Below are positions 27,385-35,982 of a stretch of DNA of 64,000 bases, in pieces. A program made the position numbers and the translations under genes. The notes below the pieces were generated by a model, which was not told where the DNA came from, did no database searches, and saw nothing but the letters and a program-made list of their open reading frames with translations. The DNA lies in contig NZ_VUNQ01000004.1 of NCBI RefSeq assembly GCF_009695605.1, positions 61,193 to 125,192 on the forward strand, in the 5' to 3' direction. The DNA comes from Tissierella pigra (lineage in GTDB: Bacteria; Bacillota; Clostridia; Tissierellales; Tissierellaceae). Position 1 is the stretch's first letter; every line of letters starts with the position of its first letter.

Positions 27385-29084
27385 ATGAAGAAAATAAAGC
27401 TATGTGCAGATATAAAGCATCCGCCTTATGAGTTTATAAATGATAAAGGAGAAGTAGATGGATTTAATATAGATATTAGTAAAGCCATAGGGAAAGAAAT
27501 GGATATAGAAGTTGAGGTGGAGTTATTAGATTGGACGGAGGCAATAAAAGCCATGGATAATGGGGAATATGATGGCATTGAAGGAATGTCTTTCTCTGGT
27601 AATCGGCAAGAAAAATATGTTTTTGGTCCAGAGTATATTACAGTATTTCATTCTGCTTTTGCTTTGGAAGGTAGGCAAGATATAAAAGATATTATTAATT
27701 TATATAAATATAGAGTGGCAGTACAAAAAAATGATGTTGGATTTGAAATAATAACTAGAATGAGTTCCAATAAAAATCCAATATCAATATTTGTAGTATC
27801 TAGTCATGAAGATGCACTAAAATTACTGCTAGAAGGCAGAGTAGATTTAGTAGTGGGAAACAAGCTGACAATACTTCACTATGCAGAGAAATCGGGTTTT
27901 AAAAATAAATTGAAATTAGTTGGTTCACCAATTCACTTGACTAAGTATGGAATAGCATTTAAAAAAGGAAATGAAGTTATTGCAGATAAATTTACCATAG
28001 GTATGAAAAAAATAAAAGATAATGGTAAATATGAAGAAATATATGATAGCTGGTTTAATCACAAAATGGGCTATTTTGGAAAACAAATAATAGAAAATAT
28101 AGATACAGGAGTAATATATATAGATAGACTAGGCAGAGTTACTGCAATAAACAAGTTTGCTAAGGGAATTTTAAATTTACCATTAGAAAAAATATTATTT
28201 AAATCATTTTATGAAACAGATATAGCTAAAATATTTAATACAACGGTTATACATAATATATTAGATGGTGTTGAAGATACTTATTATGCTAAAATAGAAA
28301 TAGATAATATGGATAATAAAAAATATCTAGAAGTTAATTATACTAAATTACTAGATGATAAAAATATCCTGATCGGTGTATTAATTAATTTTATAGATAT
28401 TACAGAACGTAAGAAGATGGAAGAAACCTTAATTAGAAAAGATAAAATGGAGTCTTTAGGATTTCTTTTATTGAATATTGCACATGAATTAAGAAATCCC
28501 CTTACCAGTATTAAGAACTTTATTGAACTTATACCAGAGCATATTGAAGATAAAGAATTTAAAGAATCTTTAATTTATCATGTTCCAAAACAAATAGATT
28601 ATATAAATAAACTCTTTACTAGTCTATTAGAATACTCTAAGCCAGATGAAGCCAATATATCCACAGTAAACATAAAGGAATTATTGGAAAATGACATTAT
28701 GAGGTCACTATGTAAACTTTCCAATGACTCTAAAGGAATAAAATTTAATATAGCCATAGGAGGTGACTTTACACTAAATGTAGATAAAAATCAGATAAAA
28801 CAAGTATTGATCAATTTGCAGTTGATGGAGTTAAAGATACTGGTAATATAAATATCTACACTAAAGAAAACGATGAGAAAAAGACAATTTTAATAGAAAA
28901 TGATGGGGATCAAATTTCAGAATCAAATATTTCAAAAGTATTTGATCCATTTTTTACAACTAAGAAAAATGGAACAGGTTTGGGATTGTTTATATCATAT
29001 AACCTTATTAAAGAAAACAATGGGACTATTGAAGTTTCAAATATAGACAATGGAGTTAGAGTTTCTTTAAATTTTCAGATATAG
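27385..29084 (+). pseudogene. Soluble sensor histidine kinase with substrate-binding-protein domain, frameshifted
   Basis: Residues 1-230 resemble a family 3 solute-binding protein (IKLCADIKHPPYEFINDKGEVDGF, then a C-terminal NGKYEEIYDSWF), but without signal peptide or membrane helix, so the sensor is cytoplasmic. A PAS domain (IIENIDTGVIYIDRLGRVTAIN) and the phospho-His segment NIAHELRNPLTSIKNF follow. The frame stops at 28849 within the N box: after QVLINL the normal NA-D motif is missing. From 28818 another frame continues with AVDGVKDTGNI, G boxes ENDGD and GTGLGLFISYN, ending at 29082-29084. A net loss of about 10 bases would explain this and would remove the Mg-binding Asn. Confidence 0.85.
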
Positions 29085-29096
29085 GAAGTGATAAAA

Positions 29097-30470
29097 ATGG
29101 AAAAAATATTAATTGTAGATGATGATGAGCCCATAGTAGAATCTTTGAAGTTTGCATTTAAAAATCAATATAAGGTTTATTTAGCGTATAATTCAGAAGA
29201 AGCATTGGAACATTATACAAACAATGAAATATCAGTTACCATCTTAGATTTGAAGCTAGGAAATGAAGATGGAATGGAATTATATTCTAAAATAAAAGAT
29301 ATGAATCCAGAAGCTGTTGTAATAATTGTTACTGCCTATGGCACTATTAAGTCTTCTATTGAAGCCATAAGAAGTGGAGTATTTCATTATTTAACAAAAC
29401 CTATAGACATAAAAGAATTAGAATTTCTAATAGCCAAGGGTGCTGAAGTCAATAATCTTTATAAACAAATAAATTTTTTAAGTGCTGAATCTAGAGAAAA
29501 ATATATAAAAGATGGAATTATAGGAGAGTCTGGTTCAATAAAAAGTATATTAAATACTATAGAAAAAATTAAGGATATAGATTCTAAAGTCTTGATTACT
29601 GGAGAAAGTGGCACTGGAAAAAGTTTAATAGCTAAGGCAATACATAGACAAGGAAATAGAAGACATAAGAAGTTTTATGCAATAAACTGTGCTGCAATAC
29701 CAAAGGATTTATTAGAAAGCGAATTATTTGGATATAAAAAAGGTGCATTTACTGGTGCTTTAACAGATAAAAAAGGATATTTTGAATTGGCTCATGGTGG
29801 AACATTGTTTTTAGATGAAATAGGAGATATGGACCTAGGGATGCAAGGAAAATTATTACAAGCAATTCAGGAAAATGTAATAACCCCCATAGGTTCAGAG
29901 GAACCTATAGTTGTAGATGTAAGAATTATAACTGCTACCAATAGAGATTTACTTAATTTGGTAAAGGAAGAAAGGTTTAGAGAAGACTTATATTATAGAT
30001 TAAATGTAATCAATATTCATATGCCTGCTTTAAGAGACAGACCAGAAGATATTGTTCCTTTAACTAATTATTTTATTTACAAGTATAGTAGATTATTGAA
30101 CAAGGAGATTAAAAAAATAGAATATGATTTTATTGAAACTCTAGAGAAATATGAACTAAATGGAAATGTTAGAGAGTTGGAAAATCTGGTGGAAAGAGCC
30201 ATAGCGCTAGTAGAGGGAGATGTTTTAACTAAAAAAGACATATTATCTCATATAAATAAGGATGAAAAATCAGAGACTTTTATAAATAAGAAACTTATTC
30301 CAATATTTGTAGGACAAACTTTAGAAAATATTGAGAAGAAGGTTATTGAATCTACTTACATGGAATGTAATTATAATCAAAGAGAAACAGCAAAAATACT
30401 TGGAATAACTGATAGAACCATAAGAAATAAATTAAAGAAATATATAGAACAGAATGATAAAAATCAATAG
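29097..30470 (+). CDS. NtrC-family sigma-54-dependent response regulator
   Basis: A 457-residue activator. The receiver domain has DDDEP near the N-terminus, phospho-Asp in VTILDLKLGNEDG and Lys in YLTKPIDIKE. The AAA+ domain has Walker A TGESGTGKS, the sigma-54 contact loop GAFTGA, Walker B GGTLFLDEIGD and arginine finger segment FREDLYYRLNVI. A Fis-type helix-turn-helix ends the protein (NQRETAKILGITDRTIRNKLKKY). The ATG at 29097 with GGAAGTG upstream is chosen over a GTG at 29088. It starts 12 bases after the broken kinase and is its partner. A -24/-12 promoter lies in front of the next gene. Confidence 0.94.
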   Translation: MEKILIVDDDEPIVESLKFAFKNQYKVYLAYNSEEALEHYTNNEISVTILDLKLGNEDGMELYSKIKDMNPEAVVIIVTAYGTIKSSIEAIRSGVFHYLTKPIDIKELEFLIAKGAEVNNLYKQINFLSAESREKYIKDGIIGESGSIKSILNTIEKIKDIDSKVLITGESGTGKSLIAKAIHRQGNRRHKKFYAINCAAIPKDLLESELFGYKKGAFTGALTDKKGYFELAHGGTLFLDEIGDMDLGMQGKLLQAIQENVITPIGSEEPIVVDVRIITATNRDLLNLVKEERFREDLYYRLNVINIHMPALRDRPEDIVPLTNYFIYKYSRLLNKEIKKIEYDFIETLEKYELNGNVRELENLVERAIALVEGDVLTKKDILSHINKDEKSETFINKKLIPIFVGQTLENIEKKVIESTYMECNYNQRETAKILGITDRTIRNKLKKYIEQNDKNQ

Positions 30471-30476
30471 AATCAG

Positions 30477-30522
30477 GAAAAAAATACCTAAGAGGAAAAA
30501 GATTCCTTTAGGTATTTTTTCT
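30477..30522 (+). terminator. Terminator after the NtrC-type gene
   Basis: AAAAAATACCTAA pairs with TTAGGTATTTTTT around a purine-rich loop that itself contains a small stem, followed by CTTTT. Confidence 0.85.
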
Positions 30523-30657
30523 TTTAAATTAAGATAAATAAAAGGATTTGGATTATTGGATATTTTCTAAACACTTCGAGTAGGAAAAAGTTTCTTCTTT
30601 TAGAATTGCTACAAAAAGGAAAATACTGTAAAAGGCTACTTTAGACAGCATAAAAGG

Positions 30658-30674
30658 TTGGCATAAGAATTGCT
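30658..30674 (+). promoter_or_regulatory. Sigma-54 (-24/-12) promoter of the cyclase gene
   Basis: TTGGCAT (30658-30664) and TTGCT (30670-30674) place GG and GC exactly ten bases apart (30660-30661 and 30672-30673), the strict sigma-54 pattern. It lies about 40 bases upstream of the cyclase start and directly follows the gene for an NtrC-type activator. Confidence 0.88.
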
Positions 30675-30714
30675 TTTAATAGATGTATATAATAAAAACT
30701 AAAGGAGTGTTAAT

Positions 30715-31437
30715 ATGAACTTTAATCAAAGATGGGAGATTATTGACCTAAGCCAAGAGATATATCAAGGTATGCCATTATTCGGTATACATCAGCCAAC
30801 TTTTATAATGACAAACCAAACTCATGAGGAGAACATGAAGGCTACTGGTAGTGAAACATTGGGATTTTATGCAAGAAATATTTTAATGAGTGAACATGCT
30901 GGAACTCACTCAGATGCAGTTATTGAATATAAGCCAGGTGGAGCTCCAATGGAGGAAATGCCTTTAGAATATTTCTTTGGTGATGCTATATGTGTTGATT
31001 TAAGACATATTAGATACCCAGACTATATAGAAATAAAAGACATTGAAGAGGCTTTAGAGAAACATGGATTAGAAATCAAGAAAGGTGATATTTTCATAAT
31101 GTATACAGGACATTATGATAGAACATATCCAGATAATGGATATGGTGGATTAAGTGCAAAACATTCAGGGGTTTCCTACGAGTCAGCAAAGTGGTTAGCA
31201 GAAAAAGGAGTAGTAAATATTGCTGTTGATTCACCAGCAATTGACCAAACTCCAGATGATTTAGATTTCTCAGGTCATCTAGTATGTGGAGAATATGATA
31301 TTACAAATACAGAGCATTTATGTAATTTAGATAAAGTTGTTGGAAAGAGATTTCTATATATGGGATTACCTTTAAAAATCAGGGGAGGTACTGGTTCGCC
31401 AGTAAGAGCAATTGCACTATTACCTAAGAACGAATAA
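30715..31437 (+). CDS. Cyclase-family (kynurenine formamidase-like) metal hydrolase
   Basis: A 240-residue protein of the cyclase family (PF04199), which includes bacterial kynurenine formamidase and isatin hydrolase. The metal site is HAGTHSDAVIE, corresponding to the family HxGTHxDxPxH with Glu in place of the last His and Val for Pro. Other family segments are IDLSQEIYQGMP, GDIFIMYTGHYDRTYP, DSPAIDQ and MGLPLKIRGGTGSPVRAIAL. It probably opens a cyclic amide or N-formyl bond; the substrate is unknown. It has its own sigma-54 promoter, controlled presumably by the adjacent NtrC-type regulator. A truncated paralogue lies at 62325. Confidence 0.88.
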   Translation: MNFNQRWEIIDLSQEIYQGMPLFGIHQPTFIMTNQTHEENMKATGSETLGFYARNILMSEHAGTHSDAVIEYKPGGAPMEEMPLEYFFGDAICVDLRHIRYPDYIEIKDIEEALEKHGLEIKKGDIFIMYTGHYDRTYPDNGYGGLSAKHSGVSYESAKWLAEKGVVNIAVDSPAIDQTPDDLDFSGHLVCGEYDITNTEHLCNLDKVVGKRFLYMGLPLKIRGGTGSPVRAIALLPKNE

Positions 31438-31604
31438 TTATTATCTCTAGTATAATTTTTTAATGGAATTAGCATTGGAATATCTCATTATGCTATACTT
31501 ACAAAAAAATTATCATAAATATATTTAATTTATTTGGGAATATATACTTAAATAAGGGAATATATAAATAAATATTAAATATTAGGAAGTAAGAGGTGGA
31601 AATA

Positions 31605-32096
31605 ATGGGAAAGTATAATATGGAAGAATTACATGAACAGACTATAGCAATGCTTGAAAGAAGAGGCGTAAAATTAGAAGATATAGGAGAAATAGTATTA
31701 CTACTTCAGAAAAATTATTATCCTGATTTAACATTGGAGTTCTGTGTAGAGAATATTAAAGCTGTACTAACAAAGCGAGAGATAATCCATGCTATTTTAA
31801 CAGGAATAGCTTTAGATGAATTGGCAGAAAAAAAACTATTACCAGAACCGCTTCAAGATATAGTTGAATCCGATGAAGGATTATATGGAATTGATGAAAT
31901 AATCCCTCTATCCATAGTAAATGTTTATGGAACCATAGGACTTACAAACTATGGATACTTAGATAAAGAAAAGATTGGAATCATAAAAAAACTAGATGGA
32001 ATGAAAGGTGTTGCAGTTCATACATTTTTAGACGATTTAATTGCAGCCATAGCAGCTGCAACTGCCAGTAAGATTGCTCATTCAAGAAAAGATTAA
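31605..32096 (+). CDS. pgpA: Phosphatidylglycerophosphatase A-family protein
   Basis: A 163-residue protein matching PgpA-type phosphatases of Bacillota (YutG-like, PF04608). Characteristic are GIALDELAEKKLLPEPLQDIV, DEGLYGIDEIIPLSIVNVYGTIG and the C-terminal GVAVHTFLDDLIAAIAAA with conserved His and Asp pair. It dephosphorylates phosphatidylglycerol phosphate in phospholipid synthesis. Unlike E. coli PgpA it shows only one clearly hydrophobic helix at the C-terminus. The ATG at 31605 follows AAGAGGTGG; a GTG at 31596 overlaps that site. Ended by a strong terminator. Confidence 0.85.
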   Translation: MGKYNMEELHEQTIAMLERRGVKLEDIGEIVLLLQKNYYPDLTLEFCVENIKAVLTKREIIHAILTGIALDELAEKKLLPEPLQDIVESDEGLYGIDEIIPLSIVNVYGTIGLTNYGYLDKEKIGIIKKLDGMKGVAVHTFLDDLIAAIAAATASKIAHSRKD

Positions 32097-32126
32097 AAAT
32101 AGGTTCGATTAACGAACCTATTTTTA
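32095..32126. terminator. Bidirectional terminator
   Basis: AAAAATAGGTTCG and CGAACCTATTTTT form a 13-bp stem around a 5-base loop, between convergent pgpA and the peptidase gene. Confidence 0.88.
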
Positions 32127-32127
32127 G

Positions 32128-33237
32128 TTATATGATTTCTTCAATTATTGCAGCAACCAACTGACTAGTTTTAACTAAATCTTCTATGGATATATATTCA
32201 TCTACACTATGAGCATTAAACATACCAATTCCAAGGGTAGCTGTTTTGATTCCTTTTCCATTGAATATATTAGTATCAGAGCCACCACCTGTGGAACAAG
32301 GTCTATATGAAATATTTAACTTATTCATAGCTTTTTCTATTGTCTTTAACATAGGTTCTTCTTTGTCTAATTTAAAAGTAGGATAAGCATAGTTTACTTC
32401 AGTATCTACTGTACCATTGAAAACTTTAGCAGCCTCTTCCATGGTATCTACCATATGTTTAACTTGGTTATTTAATTTTTCTTCATTTAAGCTTCGAGCT
32501 TCAAATTCTATTTCAACTAAATCTGCAACAATATTAGTTGCAGAACCACCTTTGATAACTCCTATATTTGCAGTAGTCTCTTCATCTATTCTAAGTAAAT
32601 TCATTTTATCTATGGCTCTTGAGGCAATTTGAATAGCACTTATACCTTTTTCTGGACTAAGACCAGCATGGGCTGCCTTTCCATGAAATTTTGCAAAGAT
32701 TTGAGCTTGAGCTGGACCTTGGATATTTACGCCCCCAATTTCTCCACTGGCATCTAATATAAATGCTGTTTTAGATTTTATTTTGGAGTAGTCTAAATAT
32801 TTAGATCCATATAATCCAACTTCTTCACATATGGTGAATACTACTTCTATATCACCGTGAGGTATATTATTTTCTTTTATATATTTGATTCCCTCTAAAA
32901 TACCAACTATACCTGCCTTATCATCAGCAGAAAGAATGGTATTTCCTTTAGATTTAACAATGCCATTTTCAATAATAGGTTCAATATTTTCACATGGAGT
33001 TACAGTATCCAAATGAGCACAAAACATTATAGGTTCTGCTTCTTTATTTCCCTTTAAATAACCAATAAGGTTGCCAGTGTCTGAATTTGCCTTTATTCCT
33101 GCATCATCAATTATTACATCTAAACCTAAGCTTTCCATATCTTCTTTAACCTTTTTAGCAAAGTTTCCTTCTTTATAACTAGGACTTGATATTTTTACAT
33201 AATCTAAAAATCTTGATAGAATTCCATCTTTATTCAA
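32128..33237 (-). CDS. M20-family peptidase, peptidase T-like
   Basis: A 369-residue metallopeptidase with the M20 metal ligands in order: His in MFCAHLDTV, Asp in SADDKAGI, the catalytic Glu pair in TICEEVG, Asp in LDASGEIG and His near the C-terminus in MFNAHSVDEYI. The lid dimerisation domain sits between residues 180 and 290. The sequence style (NTILSADDKAGI, GPAQAQIFAKFHGKAAHAG) fits the PepT-like tripeptidase group. It releases N-terminal residues from short peptides in the cytosol. The upstream region carries a 40-bp palindrome right before the ribosome binding site. Confidence 0.9.
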   Translation of the reverse strand: MNKDGILSRFLDYVKISSPSYKEGNFAKKVKEDMESLGLDVIIDDAGIKANSDTGNLIGYLKGNKEAEPIMFCAHLDTVTPCENIEPIIENGIVKSKGNTILSADDKAGIVGILEGIKYIKENNIPHGDIEVVFTICEEVGLYGSKYLDYSKIKSKTAFILDASGEIGGVNIQGPAQAQIFAKFHGKAAHAGLSPEKGISAIQIASRAIDKMNLLRIDEETTANIGVIKGGSATNIVADLVEIEFEARSLNEEKLNNQVKHMVDTMEEAAKVFNGTVDTEVNYAYPTFKLDKEEPMLKTIEKAMNKLNISYRPCSTGGGSDTNIFNGKGIKTATLGIGMFNAHSVDEYISIEDLVKTSQLVAAIIEEII

Positions 33238-33249
33238 ATTAAAATCCTC

Positions 33250-33289
33250 CCATCTATAGTATGATTTATATAAATCATACTATAGATGG
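33250..33289. repeat. 40-bp perfect palindrome between symporter and peptidase genes
   Basis: The 20 bases at 33250-33269 are the exact reverse complement of those at 33270-33289. Both neighbours are on the minus strand, so it lies after the symporter gene and immediately before the ribosome binding site of the peptidase gene. There is no T-run, so it is not a classical terminator; it may be an operator or RNA hairpin. Confidence 0.8.
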
Positions 33290-33311
33290 AAGGTGATTTC
33301 AAATATAAGTT

Positions 33312-34481
33312 TTATTTAACTAGTTTGTTTCCAGAAATTTTATTTACCATAAGAGCTATAGCTCCATCTCCAGTTACGTTTGTTGCAGTACCAAAACTAT
33401 CTTGGGCAACATATAAAGCTATCATTAGTGAAAGCATAGGCTGTGGGAAACCTAACATAGTTTCCAAAAGCCCTAAAGCTGCAATAATTGCTCCACCAGG
33501 AACTCCAGGAGCTGCAACCATAGTGATACCAAGCATTAGTATAAATGGAAAGAAAGATACAAAGCTTATAGCCATGCCATTTAACATCATTATGGCCATA
33601 GAACAAGAAACTAAAGTGATTGTACTTCCAGATAAGTGTATAGTAGCACATAGAGGAATTACAAAGTCAGCAATATCATCCTTAACTCCATTTTTCTTAG
33701 TTTGGGTCAGTGTAACAGGTATAGTAGCTGCTGATGATTGAGTTCCAATAGCTGTTAAATATGCAGGAATCATATTTTTTAACATTCTTATAGGATTACC
33801 TCCAGCTATTGTACCACCAATGAAGAATTGGATAACTAATGTAATTATATGAAGTGCAATTACCATTAGGAATACTTTCGAGAATACAGAAAGAATAGTT
33901 ACTACTTGACCTGCATAAGTCATGTTTGCAAATATTCCAGCTATATGAAAAGGTAATAAAGGTATTACTATACTGTTTATAAGCTTTTCAATTATCTCTT
34001 GGAAATCGTTCATAAATTTCTTTAATGTATCACCTTTAATTGCTGCAATACCAAGTCCTAAAGTAAATGCGAGTAATAAGGCTGTCATAACATCAAATAT
34101 AGGTGGCATTTCAACTGTAAAAAATCCAGTTAGTAAAGCCTCTTCAGGATTAGCAGCATTTAAGCTTAAACTGCCTGATTTTAAGAAAGTTGGCAATATA
34201 ATGGAACCTGCAAGGTATGCGAAACTACCTGAAAGAATAGTGGAACCATAGGCAATTCCTGCAGTAATAGCCAATAGCTTTCCAGCTCCATCACCTAGAT
34301 CACCAATTCCGGGGGCAACAAATCCTATGATTATTAATGGTATAGCAAACCCTAAGAAGTTGCCAAATATGCCATTGAAGGTTGCAAGGACCCTAACGGA
34401 CCATTGTGGTCCAAAACTTCCTATTAGTATACCAATAATTATGGCAATAATTAGTCTAGGTAGTAAGCCTAATTTTTTCAA
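33312..34481 (-). CDS. Dicarboxylate/amino acid:cation symporter (DAACS family)
   Basis: A 389-residue membrane protein of the sodium:dicarboxylate symporter family (PF00375). Typical segments are FAIPLIIIGFVAPGIGDLG in helix 2-3, the serine-rich hairpin AIGTQSSAATIPVTL and the substrate-site region GAPGVPGGAIIAA followed by DSFGTATNVTGDGAIALMV. About eight helices plus two re-entrant loops are expected. It imports an acidic or neutral amino acid or a dicarboxylate with Na+ or H+. TTACGAAGGAGGAGA precedes the ATG. The neighbouring peptidase hints at peptide and amino acid use. Confidence 0.93.
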   Translation of the reverse strand: MKKLGLLPRLIIAIIIGILIGSFGPQWSVRVLATFNGIFGNFLGFAIPLIIIGFVAPGIGDLGDGAGKLLAITAGIAYGSTILSGSFAYLAGSIILPTFLKSGSLSLNAANPEEALLTGFFTVEMPPIFDVMTALLLAFTLGLGIAAIKGDTLKKFMNDFQEIIEKLINSIVIPLLPFHIAGIFANMTYAGQVVTILSVFSKVFLMVIALHIITLVIQFFIGGTIAGGNPIRMLKNMIPAYLTAIGTQSSAATIPVTLTQTKKNGVKDDIADFVIPLCATIHLSGSTITLVSCSMAIMMLNGMAISFVSFFPFILMLGITMVAAPGVPGGAIIAALGLLETMLGFPQPMLSLMIALYVAQDSFGTATNVTGDGAIALMVNKISGNKLVK

Positions 34482-34690
34482 AATAATCTCCTCCTTCGTA
34501 AGATTTATAATATTATATCACTAATTTCGTTATGTAATACACTACAAATTTTGAAAGTAAACTCATAATATGCAATTAACACAAATAATAATATAAGTAT
34601 AAGTTTTTAAATTATCTTAAAGGGTACATATATATGAAGAGACGGTTAATAAATATAATTTAATAAAAGAATTGACATAAAGGAGGAAAT

Positions 34691-35389
34691 ATGATTAGTT
34701 TAGGAGATGTTTCTATACCCATAGCTTTTGGGGCAGGATTTCTGTCTTTTTTTTCCCCATGTATACTTCCGCTGATACCAGTGTATATAATGTATATGAC
34801 AGGAACTAATATGGAAGAGGAGTTGGAAAAGAAAAAATTCTTTGCTTTGACAAGAACATTTGGTTTTGTAATAGGTTTTACAATTATTTTCATGATAATG
34901 GGTACATCTGCCAGTTTTTTAGGGAAGATATTTGTAAGAAACAAAGAAGTCTTTGGAAAAATAAGTGGAGTTCTTATAATATTATTTGGATTAAATATAA
35001 TGGGAGTATTGAAACTTAATTTTTTAAATTTTGAAAGAAGAGCTAAAGCACCTAAGAAGGTGACTAATTGGTTTAGTTCTATTTTAATGGGCATGGCCTT
35101 TGCAGCTGGATGGACTCCTTGCTTTGGGCCTGTATTGGCATCTATACTTATGTACGCAGGAGCTACAGCTACTGTTTCAAAGGGAGTATATTTATTATTA
35201 GTATATTCCATAGGAATGGCAATACCTTTTATATTGACTGCATTATTTATAAATGGATTTACTAGATTAATGAATAAAGCAGATAAATTCATGAGATATA
35301 TGCCTATAATCAGTGGATTTATTATGATTATTTTTGGATTCCTTGTATTTTTCAATAAAGTTATAAATATAAGTAGAATTCTGCAATAA
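34691..35389 (+). CDS. CcdA-type thiol transporter (cytochrome c biogenesis/DsbD-like)
   Basis: A 232-residue membrane protein with six helices. The paired cysteines of the CcdA/DsbD family are present: SPCILPLIPVYIMYM in helix 1 and GWTPCFGPVLASIL in helix 4. It passes reducing power from cytosolic thioredoxin across the membrane. The ATG follows AAAGGAGGAAAT. The TlpA-like lipoprotein gene begins 10 bases later, and the two form an operon that supplies reductant outside the cell membrane. No cytochrome c genes are nearby, so the pair may rather protect or reduce surface thiols. Confidence 0.92.
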   Translation: MISLGDVSIPIAFGAGFLSFFSPCILPLIPVYIMYMTGTNMEEELEKKKFFALTRTFGFVIGFTIIFMIMGTSASFLGKIFVRNKEVFGKISGVLIILFGLNIMGVLKLNFLNFERRAKAPKKVTNWFSSILMGMAFAAGWTPCFGPVLASILMYAGATATVSKGVYLLLVYSIGMAIPFILTALFINGFTRLMNKADKFMRYMPIISGFIMIIFGFLVFFNKVINISRILQ

Positions 35390-35399
35390 GGAGGAGAAT

Positions 35400-35957
35400 A
35401 TGAAGAAAATATTGATAATGATTTTAGCATTAATATTATTCGTAGGAGGATGCAGCAAACAAGGAAAAGATGAGATAGATGAAGTGGAAAATAATGTGGA
35501 AAATGAAGCTCCTAATGAAGAAATATCAGAGGAAGAGGAAGATGTAAAAATAGAAGCACCAGATTTTACTCTCAAAAATTTACAAGGTGAAGAAGTATCC
35601 TTATCTGATTATAGAGGGAAAATAGTCCTAATAAACTTTTGGGCAACTTGGTGTACTTGGTGTGATAAAGAGATGCCAGATTTACAAAAGTTAAAGGATG
35701 AAAATGATGATTTAGTAGTTCTGGCAGTAGATGTAATGGAAGATAAGGAAACTGTTGAGAAGTATATTCAAGAAGGAGAATATGATTTTGAAGTAGTTTT
35801 AGATGAAGACGGAAATGTGTCTCAAACCTATATGGTAGGAGGATTTCCTACATCATATTTTGTAGATAAAGATGGAATTCTATTAGGTGGAGTACCAGGA
35901 GCAATGACTTATGATGATATGGTTAAAATATTAGAAAGTATAAGGGAAGAAAAATAA
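35400..35957 (+). CDS. TlpA/ResA-like thioredoxin-fold lipoprotein
   Basis: A 185-residue protein with a lipoprotein signal (LILFVGGCSKQ), an acidic linker of about 30 residues rich in Glu, and a TlpA-like thioredoxin domain. The redox motif is WCTWC in LINFWATWCTWCDKEMPDL, followed by the cis-Pro segment VGGFPTSYFVDKDG. It should be kept reduced by the CcdA protein encoded just upstream and act on extracytoplasmic disulfides or peroxide stress. The ribosome site AAGGAGGAG overlaps the ccdA stop region, so the genes are coupled. Confidence 0.92.
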   Translation: MKKILIMILALILFVGGCSKQGKDEIDEVENNVENEAPNEEISEEEEDVKIEAPDFTLKNLQGEEVSLSDYRGKIVLINFWATWCTWCDKEMPDLQKLKDENDDLVVLAVDVMEDKETVEKYIQEGEYDFEVVLDEDGNVSQTYMVGGFPTSYFVDKDGILLGGVPGAMTYDDMVKILESIREEK

Positions 35958-35982
35958 GACAGGAAATTCTGTCTTATTTTTT
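35951..35982. terminator. Bidirectional terminator
   Basis: AAATAAGACAG and CTGTCTTATTT form an 11-bp stem with flanking A and T runs. It lies over the ends of the convergent TlpA and ABC-2 permease genes. Confidence 0.82.

Noticed and set aside
33250..33289. Classical Rho-independent terminator for the symporter gene
   Set aside because: The stem is perfect but no T-run follows on the minus strand; listed as a palindrome of unknown role.
34660..35430. Long frame on the minus strand opposite ccdA
   Set aside because: The plus-strand frame has clear CcdA motifs and a ribosome site; the opposite frame has neither and is a shadow.
35400..35957. Genes for cytochrome c maturation
   Set aside because: CcdA and a TlpA-like protein are present, but no haem-binding c-type cytochrome or ResBC-type gene is seen; a general thiol role is more likely.
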